NCBI GenBank assembly: GCA_013398615.1
Contig: VZSR01000028.1
Coordinates: 3,518,402-3,582,401, forward strand
DNA: 64,000 nucleotides
Direction: 5' to 3'
From: Brachypodius melanocephalos
Taxonomy: Eukaryota > Chordata > Aves > Passeriformes > Pycnonotidae
The stretch's first letter is position 1. Each line of letters begins with the position of its first letter. Shown here piece after piece: positions 49,341-61,583 of this stretch. Below the pieces are notes generated by a model. The model had not been told where the DNA came from. It saw nothing but the letters and a program-made list of their open reading frames with translations, and ran no database searches. Made by a program: the position numbers and the translations under genes.

Positions 49341-51049
49341 TATATTGCAGTTTGCTGCTGCCATTTCACTGTGCAAGTGATTGTAAAGCTGGAGGGTTAC
49401 AGAACGACGCTTGTGTGAAGCTGTATTGAGTGCTGGCTGCAGTGGCTTGTCTGTACTTGATTATCTTCCAGATCTCTGGGGTTGTGCTCCACCTGTGCCA
49501 AGGAGTGTGTCGTCTAGTGGTTCCCATCCTTTCTGGAGCCAAGCCTCATGTTGGAACCCTGGCAGTGTCCCATGCTTCCTTGGATTGAGCTCCAACTGGA
49601 TCACGGCTTGGAGTCCTAGTTTGCTGCTTGAGCAGGCACCTGCTTTTTGATGTGAAGTGTTAGCAAGTACAGTTTGGTGTGTTAATGCAAAATCTGTTGG
49701 AGCAGGTTGCCCACCTGAAGTCAGTTTCTTAAATGTACGGCAACCGCATTTCTGCTGTGATTTCTGGAAATCCTGCAGCAGTTTAAAAGGGAGAAATAGC
49801 ACTGTTCCCAGCTCTCCAGACTCATAACTGGACTGCTTTTTGAACTAGTATTTTCCCTTTAGACTGGTAATTGGGTTGGTTTGTGAACTGCACCCTCTAT
49901 ACTGCGACTCCATTCATTAATATATTGGGGTGTGCTTTAGAATAGTCTGGGACTTCTGTGCTCTCGCTATTGTCCTCAGAGGTGTTCTGGTCAAAATCTC
50001 TGCCCCTCAGATCCCTGAGCTGGGAGAAAAGTTTACCTTATCAGCAGCTGCAGCATGAGGTGTTAGTTGAAGGCCTGCCTCTGGAAAGCAAGGTTGAACT
50101 CTGGTTTCTGGATAGGACTGAGAGGGAAGATGTGATGTGTAGCTGGGTTTCTAGAAGAATATTGCAAGTCTAAGGTCTCGCTTTTATTCTAATGTCAAAG
50201 GATTGTAGAAGACATTGCCATGCAAGTCATGAATATCTGGATTTCCTTCACACTCGCTTTATTAGCACTGTTTTTCTGTGCCAAATTCTAGCTTGAGTTG
50301 AAACCATGCTGCAGAAAGGCAAATTATCTTGTGTTTGCTTTAGCCCAAAAGAGTACACAAAGCACTGGAGCTCTCCAAACCCACATCAAAGATGAACTTA
50401 CCCTCCATTGCTCCCAACAAATCTATCAAAAAGGGTAAGCATTTGCCACTGCATGGAGAGACACTTTACTTCCTGCTAATGTAGCAAATTACTTTTTCCC
50501 CTTCTTGCTTGGAAAAGACACTTGAAAATTAAACCTGTGTGGTCTGGGCAAAATGCAGAACAAACCTGGGTGGCAAACAGCTCTATGGAGAGTATCAGCC
50601 CAAAAGGATGTAAGAGAGAATAAGTGTTCTGAAGTTACTAGTTGATGGCAGTATCTTTAAATCTGCAATGAAAGAGGATCAGCCCAACAGGGAACTTTCT
50701 CTGCTCCTGCTTACTGTACCTGTGAAGGGAATAAGTGTGGGGGTCTTCTAAGTAGTGCACAAAGCAGGAATTTGTTTTGCTTAAAATCTGTCCCACTCGA
50801 TTACCGTGGGGCTGAGAACTGGACTTTGCTCAGTTTGTACAGCCCTAGCCTCAGGCTCTTGTAAATTGTTTTGATCTACACGGAACCCTGGGGATCTCTT
50901 AACTTGTGAGTTGGGCTCCTCAGCCTGTTCCATGAGATGGGAGATCGTGCCTTCCTGGCAGGGGTCTTGCTGCCCCTTCTGATTCCAGCAGCCTGGTTCA
51001 CACTCATAGCTCCCGGTGCTTCTCTGAAAAGTGGCTTCCCAACAGGGTA

Positions 51050-51180
51050 ACTACAATTAACTATGCACTGTAAATGCCATAGATGAAGCCAAATAATCTA
51101 TTTAAATTAAACATTTATATTATTACTTTTTAAAAATTACATATTTTCTTTCTAAAATCATCACCCCAGCTAAGGCCTGT
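51050..51180. promoter_or_regulatory. Candidate conserved AT-rich block
   Basis: AATCTATTTAAATTAAAC and a CAATTAACTATGCAC segment lie in unique AT-rich sequence without simple repeats. Confidence 0.25.
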
Positions 51181-52567
51181 GGCATTTCTGCAAACGATGA
51201 CCAGCTGGGGTTAATAGCCATTCATTGTACCAAAGGTTATAATTTCTCAGCAGGGTTTTTAGGGTTTTTTCCTCTTAGAATTAGTCTTTAGGTCTGTATT
51301 ACCTAAATGATACTGATCCTCAAATGTCAGTTGGCATACAGGAGTGCTCCTCTGGCTTGCTCAGTTTTGTGTGCTAGCAGGGTGGGAAGCTTTCTGTCAG
51401 TTTTGTTTCTCACAGAAAATACACTTTTCACTACATATATTAGCCTCTGTCTAGGAAATGTTGACTTCAGGGGGTTTGGTTTAAAGCTTGTTGGTGTTAT
51501 TTGTTTATTTTTAGTTAGCTAAAAGCTTAGAGCCAAAAGTTTATATTTGTTTTCTGTGTGGGAAATACCAATTATTTTGCAGGTTCCCTACCTCACATTT
51601 TTTCACCAGGAAAATATTATATTGTAAAAATGGATGGGGAAAAGGGAGATTAGCAAACCCCAGTGTTTTCTGCAGAGATATAATTGATTTTTCTGTAGCT
51701 GAAATGTGTATTTTCCATGGTTGGACTATTTCTTAATGGTGGAACTTCCTTTGGGGGAGTGTGAAGCTTTCTTGGGCCCAAGTGATCTCTTGGTGTCCCC
51801 TGGACTTCAGGTCTTCAGTCCACGTATCCAAGGCCAGTGCTAACCCTGGGTTTGTCCTGCCCTCACAAACAGCTTCCACCAGCAGCAGCTTTCCTCCACT
51901 AGTGATGTGCTCCAGGGTTTTATGGGAATCTCAGGTGAGCCAAGCAGGCAAATGAGTTCTTTGGCTCCTGAAGCAGCTCATAGCTTGAACTGCTTTAACT
52001 GTTTTGTAATGAAACATTTTTGCTTTTCTGGATAGAGGAATTTTGATGCCAATTATTCCACAGGTGTTTTGTGTAGGCCAACTTGCAAAAAAGAGAGCGA
52101 TTTCTGTATGCCAGTTTAGCAACACACATTATGAATACTGTCATTTTTCTTAGGATTAGACTGTGCTTTTCAGCTAAGGGAAGAGCCCAGGTTTACACGC
52201 TGGAGTATTTGTGGTTTAGCTTCCTGGTTCCACTGCTGAGGATTTACAGTATTGTAAATCTAGACTAACGTCATGTAAATCCATATTAATGTAACTATAT
52301 TTATTTCTCTCCATGGAGCTGTCCAGGTTTATATACCAGTGAGAATAAGAACAGTATTTGGCCCTTTAATATCTCTCTCCAGATAATAAAAGTCATATGA
52401 AGGTTTCACTAAATATTTGGCAAACTGACTAAAACAAGCCCAACAAACTATGCAGGACTTAGATTAATTTCCTCCACCAAGCATCTGGGTTCAGCATTAT
52501 AATTAGCAGCAGATCTAGTGATATGCCAAACAAAGATGTTTATGTCAAATAGCTATTTCTGAGAAGG

Positions 52568-52581
52568 AAAAAAAAAAAAAA
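52568..52581. repeat. poly(A) tract, 14 A
   Basis: A pure A run inside an AT-rich patch. Confidence 0.85.
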
Positions 52582-52692
52582 GGCAGAGAGAAAGGGGAGC
52601 TTAAATTAATTGATTGTCATTAAATGAGTCCACATTGCTAGCCTGAGTGATAAGCAGTTACTGCCAGAGGTGTTTACAGATGGCAGCTAGCA

Positions 52693-52716
52693 AAATTTTC
52701 AGTTAAATTTTCAGTT
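52693..52716. repeat. Perfect 12-bp tandem duplication
   Basis: AAATTTTCAGTT occurs twice back to back with no mismatch. Confidence 0.9.
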
Positions 52717-53276
52717 CGGTTCATTACTGTATAGGCATTGCAGGGGCGTGGAGGACTTTAATCTGTCTTCACTTTCTTACCTCTCCTAATGGCTGCTTTT
52801 CCCACTTGAAATTCCTTTTGATCTCTTGACATGTGAATCACACTTGTTCACTTGGATTCACTCAGACTTTAAATCAACTCTGCATGCTGAGTGCACCTCA
52901 CATGGGTGACAGGCAGTGCTTAGAATAGTTGGCATGGAAGCTTCCTCAAGATGTAGCTAAAGCAGGCGTATCCACGGCCCTGTGCAGTTTCTGCATCCCC
53001 TGAATTGCCACAGCTGTGCTGGACATAAGAAGAGAACAAAGTTCCTGTTGGTATTTTGGAACCTGTAAATCCCAGGTGCTGCCTGAAACCTGGGGAGGGG
53101 AAAAGAATGACTTATTCAGACCTTCAAAGAGGTTTGAATTGACCTCTGCTTCTAGAAAGAATTACAGGCTTTTGTGTGGACTTGATAAAGGAAGCTTAGA
53201 TCTTCCTGAGATTAGGCAGTCACTCTATTACAACAGCAGAACTGCACAGAGTTTGGGTAATGTGAAGGAATTCTAT

Positions 53277-53307
53277 GAATTTTTGGAATGACCGAATTTT
53301 TGGAATC
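53277..53307. repeat. Tandem duplication, 17-bp period
   Basis: GAATTTTTGGAAT recurs at a 17-bp spacing (53277 and 53294). Confidence 0.9.
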
Positions 53308-53469
53308 GCTGTCCAAAATGATCAAGAGTAGTCCGAAGACAGATTTGGCAACTCTTCTAGACTGTTTTACCACAAAATGACCTGGGGCTGATAGCTGTGT
53401 CAAGAAAATGTTTGAACCTTCAGTTTGTGTGTGAGAGGGCTGCACGATGCCAGTGGAAAAGGATGCTTT

Positions 53470-53640
53470 CCCTCATTTATAACCTAGAGATATTAGACAT
53501 CATAAAAAGTTCAATATACGAGTGTGATGATAATATATCTGTTGTCTGCAAACTTCCCAGCTAGCATTCCGGGATTATTTGTCAGGCAGTAATTAGAATG
53601 ATGCATTTTAAATCTTCTGAAACGGTGCCAAGAAGAGAAT
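53470..53640. promoter_or_regulatory. Candidate conserved non-coding block
   Basis: Unique AT-rich sequence with retained CpGs (TATACGAGTG, ATTCCGGGATT, GAAACGGTGCC), GATAATATATC, and CAGTAATTAGAATGATGC homeodomain-like cores. Confidence 0.35.
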
Positions 53641-54224
53641 TGCTTTCTGTTTTGAGCAGTGTTAGTAGTGCAGCTGGAAATGCTGCCTAATGAAAATACT
53701 TTTAAACATCTCTTGGTCTGTATTTGGTCACAACTTGCCCAAGGAACACAGGCAATCTCTTATGTTCATCTTGCTAGGTTGAAGAAGAAATATTTAACAA
53801 GTGGTCAGTGCTGAAGTGGGAAGCACATAGGGAAGAGTCCAGATTTTGATGCCACTAAAGTGAACTGCAGGGAAATCAAGGCGGTACCAAAGATCCAAAC
53901 ACTCAAAATATTCAGAGGGATTTGTAATTCTGCCTGATCGTCAGGGTGGAACACACTCCCCTGCAGCCGGCGTCACCTCAGAAGACACCCAGTGGATTTG
54001 AGACCCGGTTCTGGATCCTAATTTAGAAGACAGCCATACTGATCAGGATGTTTCTCATCAGGACATATTCAGCATATTAAAAAAAGGAGATCTATTCTTT
54101 TATATCTGCGATTTCTAAGTATCAATGCAGAGATATGACCAGAAGATTGGTTGACTTGTCTGGATTCAAGCTCTGGCAGAATAGTGACAAAAATGTAGCA
54201 TTAAATTTTGAAACAAAGCTTAAA

Positions 54225-54259
54225 AAGGTGTATTTCATAATAAGGTATATTTCATAATA
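54225..54259. repeat. Tandem duplication, 18-bp period
   Basis: AAGGT[G/A]TATTTCATAAT occurs at 54225-54241 and 54243-54259 with one mismatch. Confidence 0.9.
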
Positions 54260-54342
54260 TTGTTTACTTAACTTTTCATAAGGAGCTCTAGTAATTTGTG
54301 AACAAAACTGTTATGTCTACAATGAAAGAAATCTTTATTTCA

Positions 54343-54384
54343 TTTGTTTATACAAATACCTACACCTTTGTTTATACCTACACC
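54343..54384. repeat. Tandem duplication with internal deletion
   Basis: Copy 1 (54343-54366) and copy 2 (54367-54384) share TTTGTTTATA and TACCTACACC. Copy 2 lacks 6 bp of the middle. Confidence 0.85.
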
Positions 54385-57300
54385 TGGGACTGAAGGCTCT
54401 GGATCAGGTCATGCTTTTGTGACTGAGGCATTAAGTTACACTAAAGTCTGACTCTAGCTATATTATCTCCTGCTCAGGATTCATAGCAGTAGTAGCCCGT
54501 TAATCCTGGGATTTAGAGAAAGCTGATGAATGAACAGATGCCTACGTGTCCCCTTTCCTGCCCAAATCAGTGAGGCAAACACTTGGCAAAGTAGAATAGA
54601 AATAAATTTGTCGGTTTAAAATATTCAGATATTATCTTTTGGTCACCCTAGCATTTCTGAGAGTGAAAGTCAAATTTATGTGTGGCTGTGTTTTCCACTA
54701 GACTAATCTTGAGATTCTTGCCTTTCCAATGACCAGGTTTTGGGAATATTGTAAAGGTTTGTCACACATTCTTTATAGTGAATGCCCGGTCCTCAGCTAA
54801 TGCCAACGTTTGCTGATTTACTGCAACTCTGGGTAAGACTAAAGGAGATTAAAAGGAAGTCATTATCCTATAGAGTAGAACCAAACATATGCATGCTGAG
54901 ATGGTTTCAGTTCTTAGCCCAGTTTTGTTGTTCTACTCTGGGGTCCGTGTGCATGGGTGTCTCCAAAGGTGAGGATATCCATGTGCTACACTGTGAAACT
55001 TGCTGTCACTAGGAAGCATTTGCAGGAAAAATCCATCTGCAGTCACTCTGGCTCTTGATCTTGAGCTGGCACACTGTTTAGATTCTTAAATGTGACTCCT
55101 GCTTTAACACTGAAATCTTTCTTGGGGATGCACTTCCCACTTTCACTTTGGGTACATGATCTCTGTGATATCTAAACTTGTTTCTGTGCTTTTCCACTTC
55201 TTTCCAACCAGTTTGACAGAAATCCTGCTGGAATCACAGTGAGGGTGCCCACAAGTTCTTTGCCCTCAAGCTATGGCAAAGAAGGAGCAGGCAGTGCTAG
55301 GGCCAAGGCTGTTGCTGGCTGTTTATGAATGAAGATCATCTCTCACTGCCTGTTCCTCAGTGATGGGTTTTCATACTCCCATCTTGGCAGTGCCCTCAGC
55401 CTTGCAGCTTCTCAGAAGCCAGTGCTACCTGCTGGGGTGGGGTGTGGCAGTTCAGATGTGTCTCCTCAGGACTCTGACAAGCAGCAGCATTGCTAGAACA
55501 TCAGGATGTTGTTCGTCCCTGTGCTCAGAGAGAGACCCTGTCCCTGTGTGTTTGAAAGGTAAAGCAGAGAGATGGCTCCTCTTTGTCTTTTTTCTATAGG
55601 GCAAGGTGAGTCCCACTTTGGTAGCTGGCATGCAACTTTATTGCTTCTGCTTTTTTTTTCCTTTATTCTCATTTTCTCTCTGTAGTGCAAAAATAGTATC
55701 AGTAACACATTTATATCCTCCAGGAAAGGTAACATGTGGACAATGTTGCAAAACTCCAGGTGGGAGCTGTGGCTGTCTTACAGAAATGACATATGTACAA
55801 GTTATCAAATATACACAGAAGCTTTGAAGGAGAAAGGTGTGATTTCAGAGAATATTATTCCATGATTCCTGAGAAAGGTGGGAAACCAGGTTCATTGCCC
55901 CTCATGGGAGTTTCATGGCACTGAATTACTTACAGTTAACTCTAAAAGTCCTTATGTGAGGTGAAGGACACCTTGCCTATGTCTTCCCTTAGTAGATATG
56001 GATGTTGTATCTAGGTACAGGTGAAGATTAGGTTTAGTGGTAGCACAGGAGAAAGGCAAGACTGCCTTGAGAGAACTTTCTGTGCTCCCAGTCCCTGGAT
56101 AGCTCTGAGTCAGTTCCTGCCCTGCAGAAGTGCTTCTTCTGTTCCAAGAGCCACTGTCTCCTGTCTGTGCGGCTCAGCCCTGCTGGCTGCTGAGCCCCCT
56201 AGTCCCTGCGAGCTCTTGCCTTCAATATGTGATGTAAGAGTGGCATGGAATGACCAAGGCTGGAGCGACACAACACATCACTCTAGCACACCTGGCCTCT
56301 CACCAGCTGTGTGATCTCCTTTTGCCATAGATCTTCCTCCCAGGCAGGGACAGCTGCATGGGATGACAAGGAGCTTGTCTTTCCAGTGCTGCTTCCCTGC
56401 AGAGCTCCTGTGGCAGCCAAGAGCCTGCAAATCCTACCCACAAGAAACCTTGTCTCCTTGTCTACAGCTCTGAGCACATGTCTTGGCAGTGCTTTGATTT
56501 GGGGACAAAGTCAAAGATGTGTTTGGGTCAGGACAGGGCAACTTATACTTACAAGTATTAACTGACAAGTTACTTGTGTGCAGAATTATACATGGGAGAA
56601 CTGGCTGTTCAGCAGATTGATCTGAACACTGCTCCATTGCTCCCAAGACATTCAACAGGCTTGCCCTAAAGGCCCTAATGAATGCCATTTCCTTTCCTGG
56701 TTCCTGACAAGCCATGACTATGGCACTGGGCAGACCTGTGTATGTCCTGCCCTGCTTATCTGCTGATTGACAATAGGAGCATTATGGAGCTGGACTGATA
56801 AGAAAATGCAAATTCTTCTGTGAAAAGCTCTTACATTTTTTTGTGGAAAATTTTTAATGAAAGTGCTTTATATGTGTAGAAAATCCTAAGTATTTTTAAA
56901 AACTCACAGCCAAAATGTTTCATCCTAAACCAGAAATATTCCTGTTGAAGCCAGTGTCTGTTTTCTTTATGGGAATTGTATCTACATCCCCGTTCTTTTA
57001 TGTGCATAGGACTTTGTCCTGTACCTTCTCTGATGAACTGCAGCCAGGGATTCTAGCATGAGAAGCTCCTCTTTTTCACAGGCAGAGCTCAATGGTGAAA
57101 CATGAAATATGGGCAGCTAACCCACGAAGGAGGTGGGATATCCTCCAAACACCAGTACTGATATGATGCTGCTGCTCCAGTATGAATGAAAAAAAAAAAT
57201 CTTCCTTATTTTTTCCTCCTTGCCCACCCTGCACTAATCTGGAAAAAATCCATTTCAAGTAAAATTTTCTCCAGAAGAGAAGAAAGCAGTTGATAAGGAG

Positions 57301-57669
57301 GAAATATAATAATTATACTGAGCCAGTTATACAAGATTGTCCATCTGTTGACTCTTGTTCTGTCAATGGCTCCCTGGTAGTGTCCATCACTTGTCTGTCA
57401 TTCAGCAGAGTAACCCCCACTTTCATGAGACATGGCAGTGAATTTCAGGCTCACAGCAGGAACTGGTGTGTCTTCACTTCAGTGGGAACAGGGCCCAGCC
57501 CTGAGCTCGTCCCACTCAGCCAGATACTCTCCAAAAGTTGTGATCTTTTCAGCACAGATTTTGGCTTCTTTCAGCTCGTTCTGCATATACACATTGGAGC
57601 ATAAGCTAGCTCCTTAAATAAAAATCAAACCAAAGCACTTGACTTCAGAAGAATAGGAGACCCAAAAGG

Positions 57670-57713
57670 AAAAAAAAAACAAAAAAAAAAAAAAAAAAGA
57701 GAAAGAAAGAAGG
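57670..57713. repeat. poly(A)/GA-rich simple repeat
   Basis: A10, C, A18 followed by GAGAAAGAAAGAAGG. It resembles a decayed retroposon tail or plain slippage. AATAAA at 57618-57623 lies about 50 bp upstream, further than usual for a poly(A) signal. Confidence 0.85.
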
Positions 57714-57869
57714 CCGCTTAGGTAGTGGGCTGAGCAGATGCTGTAGGTTGTTATAGCAACTTGAGTTCTAAAAAGAGGAGAGAATACCCACATGCTGCCA
57801 CATCTACTGAAAAACCCACACTCCAGATTTCAAAATCCAGGCATTGAGGAAACACTTATTTCCTATTAT

Positions 57870-57970
57870 TAAAAAAAAAAAACCAACAAAAAACCCAAGC
57901 ACGAAACAACCACCTCCTGCCCCCAAACCCATACCAACAAGAAATCAGCCAAACCAGCCAATTAAAAAAC
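57870..57970. repeat. A/C-rich low-complexity region
   Basis: A12 followed by about 90 bp composed almost only of A and C, with CCAACAAAAAACCCAAG-like spacing. The strand asymmetry is strong: very little G or T. Confidence 0.8.
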
Positions 57971-59799
57971 AATGTGTAAAGCATCCTCAGAAAAAAAATC
58001 CACGTACATTATCCTGTGAAAGAGAAGAGCTCTTTTAGATGCTTTGGAAAGGCTTCTGGTATCATTTGTTATGGTATTTAAAGCCGTGCATGTGCATGCC
58101 TCTGTGCCTGCGTGTGATGTGGATTTCGGCTCTCAAAGAGAACTTGAAAGCCTTCCAGCAAAAACGTAAGCACTCTGACAAAGATTTTTTGTGGAGGGAA
58201 TAACTGTCAGCAGCAGATACCAAGGTGACAGTGAGCAGTTGTAACATCAAACCTAAAACACTTACCAGTTTTGTGTACTTGTATGAGAAATAATGACTCC
58301 TCAGACAGTGCCTGTCTGTCAGTGCAGGGAAAAAGCACTGATCAGTAGTAAATCTAGGAGATAAAGCTTCAGGCAGGTATAATGGAAAGTTTTTGCGGTA
58401 AAAGATCGAGTTATATGTGAAAATATGTAAATCAGGCTCCATGTTACTTATGTCCTGGAGAGGCAAATAGGTGTCTTTTGACTCAGCTGAACACTGGACC
58501 AGACCTCCTGCTTGCACATGAAATATAGCTTGATTTGGGATCTTTATCTGTTCCAGTTTTATCTGAGTAACTTGTGTGGGAATGTGACAGCCTGAGATGC
58601 TCCTATGGAAAAGGCAGGGAACTTGAAATGCCACATTTGTTATTATTTCCTCATTTTATGTTGTGGGGGATTTTTGTGTCAGACTATTTGTGCTAAAAGT
58701 CATCTGTGAATTCATGCCTTGGGTAACCCATCCTCCAGCTGACTTCACACAGTGAAAGCAGCTCACAGCATCGTGCTGAGATCAAAGCCAGGTCTTGAAC
58801 AAAGCTGGCTGCTGGGAAGGGGGCAAAGAGAGAATGGACTGTCCTTGACACTCAGGGACCAACATCTGAACACGTGGGAGCTTTTCCAACAGAAAGGCAA
58901 TAGAAAGGCAGGACAGAACCACGAGTCTCTACTCTATGGACACAGCAGCAGCTCCACTACAGGGTTGCTAGTGGCCCAAGGGTGGCATCCCTGGGGCATT
59001 TGTGTGTGTGCTCTTGCCCTCCTGCTGGTGTGGGGCAGAGCCTGAGGAGCAAATCTCAGCAGCTGCCCCAGTGCTGCCTTCCCTTCTTGCAGGCATGGGA
59101 CTGCACAGGAGGGTTTTGAGGGCAGATCAGTCAAGACAAAAGGCACGAGTTGCCCAGGTATGGCAGCAAGGAAGCTCTTATGTGTGTGCTGGCACAAACC
59201 TGCAAAGGGGTGAATCCTTGTTTACCTGCAAAGGGAGGTAATGACTCTTATATGAGGCACAAAACTCACTCTGAATATCTTTTGAACTTTTCTTCCTATC
59301 TTACTCTTTTCTAGAGGTATAATTTTTAGTAGAAGCCAGCTCAGGCCAGCTGTTTTCTGTACTCATCTTCCAAAAATGGTGTATCTGGTCAGAATTTTTT
59401 CTTCTTTTTCTCTTTAATTCAAGTATGTCTGAAAGATATTGCCCAAACATACCTCCAGTAGTAATAATATTTCATGATGTATCTTCAGACAGAAAAGAAT
59501 ATGGAAGCTATTAAACCCAGAGGCAAATATTTTCTGAATTATGGGTGTCAGGAAACTGAGTTATAGGTAGAATGTGAATGGTTTTGCAATCTTCATAGCA
59601 GGTGTTAAAACCATTATGCTAAAATAATTATTTATTTGTCTTAAAAGTGTAACCTCAGGTTTTTAAAGCTAGCCTGGAAGAAGTATAGAGGAATATATTT
59701 TCATCTGTGAATAAATTAAGCAGGAGTTTCTGGAGACAGGGTGTGAAGGAGAGTTAGTAGACTTAGTAAAGGGAGGAGGTCTGGTTTTAAAGATTATAA

Positions 59800-59860
59800 T
59801 TAAAAAATAAAAAAAAAAACAAAAGAACAAAAAACCACAAAACCAAACCAGCAACAGAAA
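59800..59860. repeat. A-rich, C-spaced low-complexity region
   Basis: TAAAAAATAAAAAAAAAACA followed by AAAGAAC and CCAAACC units. It is of the same style as 41288 and 57870. Confidence 0.8.
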
Positions 59861-59978
59861 AATCAAATTATGTGTTGCAGTTTGTTTGTTTGTTGGTAAA
59901 TGTCCAGCCACCATTGGCGAGCAGTTCAGGATACAAGCTCAAGCACAGATAAAGCACTGATATGTTGTGGAACAGCTG

Positions 59979-59994
59979 TCAGATTTAAATCTGA
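59979..59994. repeat. 16-bp perfect palindrome
   Basis: TCAGATTTAAATCTGA reads identically on both strands and is followed by a partial repeat, TAGATTTGA. Confidence 0.9.
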
Positions 59995-60959
59995 TAGATT
60001 TGAGACAAAATAGCCTCAATAAGAAAGATTTCCCCCAGCAAACTGGCACAAATGCTGTGCTAGACATGATGCAGTTACTGTGTGAGATAACTCACAGCTC
60101 CTGTAAACTACCATGTAGTGCTTGCTCTTGTATTCCATAATGGATTTGTCAGAGAAGTTTTTCTTGATGGTCTGTCACACTGGATGTGAAACATCAGGGG
60201 TTCAAACAGGAGTAAAAGAAATGCAGGTTCACGGTTACACCAACCCAGCACAGAACAAGAAGGTGTCAGCAGCCACAGGTGTACCTCAAGGAGCGAGGAC
60301 AGGTGCTGGGCAAAGGAGCTGTGCCCTCCTAGGTGTGGTTGGGTCTCAGCAGAGCACCCTTTTTTGGGGACACAGGGTCCCAGGGCCTGAGATGGAAAGG
60401 TGCCACTGTGCCTTTGGCCTGTGCTGTGCCGCAGTGGAAATTGCTGCAGGTGCCTGAGCAGCAGCTCTGCTGTCTGTAGCACCCAGGCCTCCAGAGCCAA
60501 GTGTAAATGCTCTGGCAGTGGAGATCTGAGCAGTGCCAGGTGGGGAGCTGGAAATTCCTGTGTCAAGCTGTGTTTCTAAAATGCACCTTATGGAGACCAA
60601 TTGAGGTTTCATTCTGGGAAAGACAAAGCAGACCAAAGAGCGCTCATGCAAAGGCAAATTTCTGTTCTGCTGGATGAAACCTCAACGTTTTTTGATGAAC
60701 CACCCATAGTTTCCCTCTCAAGATTTCTGTTAGACAGTCTTACTAGGGCTGAGGAATAACATCGGAAGAAGAGTCTATGTGTAGAAACCAAAGAGGTTTG
60801 TACTCCTGTTGCACCTCTAGTGGCAGTAAGAAGATGTAATTGCTGAGTTTCAATTAGCAAGTGGGATGTAGCCTTCATTCTTGTGTTGGGTGATAGAGTG
60901 GAGGGAAGGAATAAAAGACCAGATTTTGTCCTTGAGCTCACTGAAAACCCTTATGAGCT

Positions 60960-61110
60960 TTCTTTGAAAATAATTCCTGGCACAATCAGCTTTAAACCTA
61001 AGTTTGACTTTTTTTTTCCTCTCCCTATACCAAACATGATTAGAACATAGTATGGATTAATTGCTCTGCCAAATGTCATTCCTATAAATCAAATCTGTTT
61101 TCTGACATAT
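60960..61110. promoter_or_regulatory. Candidate conserved non-coding block
   Basis: Unique AT-rich sequence with ACAATCAGCTTTAA, AACATGATTAGAAC and GGATTAATTGCTC cores. The call rests on composition only. Confidence 0.25.
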
Positions 61111-61184
61111 GAGTGAGTGTCTGAATACTCCAAAGCCATTAAAAATATCTGCATAATTTTAAAACCTGCTAAATGTTGTTGTTT

Positions 61185-61199
61185 TCTCTCTCTCTCTCT
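61185..61199. repeat. (TC)n microsatellite
   Basis: A short, pure TC run. Confidence 0.85.
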
Positions 61200-61266
61200 T
61201 TTCATTCTTGGTACAGTATGGTATTTTACTCTGATGATGAGAAGTTGAATGGCAAGTTTCAGTCAA

Positions 61267-61271
<5 letters not shown>

Positions 61272-61303
<32 letters not shown>
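61272..61303. repeat. poly(T) tract, 32 T
   Basis: The longest homopolymer in the window. The adjoining minus-strand sequence (61304 on) lacks an AATAAA just upstream of the A run, so a processed retrocopy is not supported. An assembly or slippage origin is possible. Confidence 0.9.
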
Positions 61304-61552
61304 CACGATCCAATCCTAAAATCTTGACAATGGCACTTACAGTGGAAATGCCACCAACTGTAAATTTACACACGGACAAAACTTGGCATCCCTTGTCAGC
61401 TCTTCTTCAAGCATAACTTATGGGATCCCTGCCCACATTCTCTCTGCAGGAGCTGGTGTTATCCCACTACTGAAGTATTCATGTGTTAGCACCCCAGGTG
61501 TAGAACAGTGTGCGGGACCAAGTCTCCAGCACTCATCCTTCTAGTAGTAGAA

Positions 61553-61583
61553 GCAAAAAAAAACCCAAAAAAACCCAAACAAC
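61553..61583. repeat. A-rich, CCC-spaced simple repeat
   Basis: A runs of 4-9 are separated by CCC. Confidence 0.8.

Larger units (their letters stand above)
52240..52720. promoter_or_regulatory. Candidate conserved AT-rich block
   Basis: Contains CTAACGTCATG (a CRE-like ACGTCA), ATCCATATTAATG, TTATAATTAGCAG and TTAAATTAATTGATTG cores. The unique sequence is interrupted by A14 at 52568-52581 and ends in a 12-bp tandem duplication. It may be one or several elements. Confidence 0.3.
49341..57669. other. Intergenic block
   Basis: No gene is supported. AT-rich candidate conserved patches lie at 51050-51180, 52240-52720 and 53470-53640. A14 is at 52568-52581. Four short tandem duplications cluster at 52.69-54.38 kb. 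The GC-moderate segments at 49.4-49.7, 55.2-55.6 and 56.0-56.5 kb contain chance open frames only. Confidence 0.6.

Noticed and set aside
57290..57713. Possible + strand retrocopy ending in the poly(A) at 57670
   Set aside because: The AATAAA at 57618 is about 50 bp from the A run, the upstream frame resembles no known protein, and no target-site duplication is evident.
58062..58634. 190-codon open frame on the minus strand, the longest open frame in the desert
   Set aside because: It begins with GTG, and its first ATG is at residue 65 (58440-58442). It matches no family I know and has no flanking splice or promoter context. It could be checked with RNA-seq and ribosome profiling.
60108..60566. 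152-codon minus-strand open frame
   Set aside because: No family resemblance. A comparable + strand frame overlaps it, so it is probably chance.
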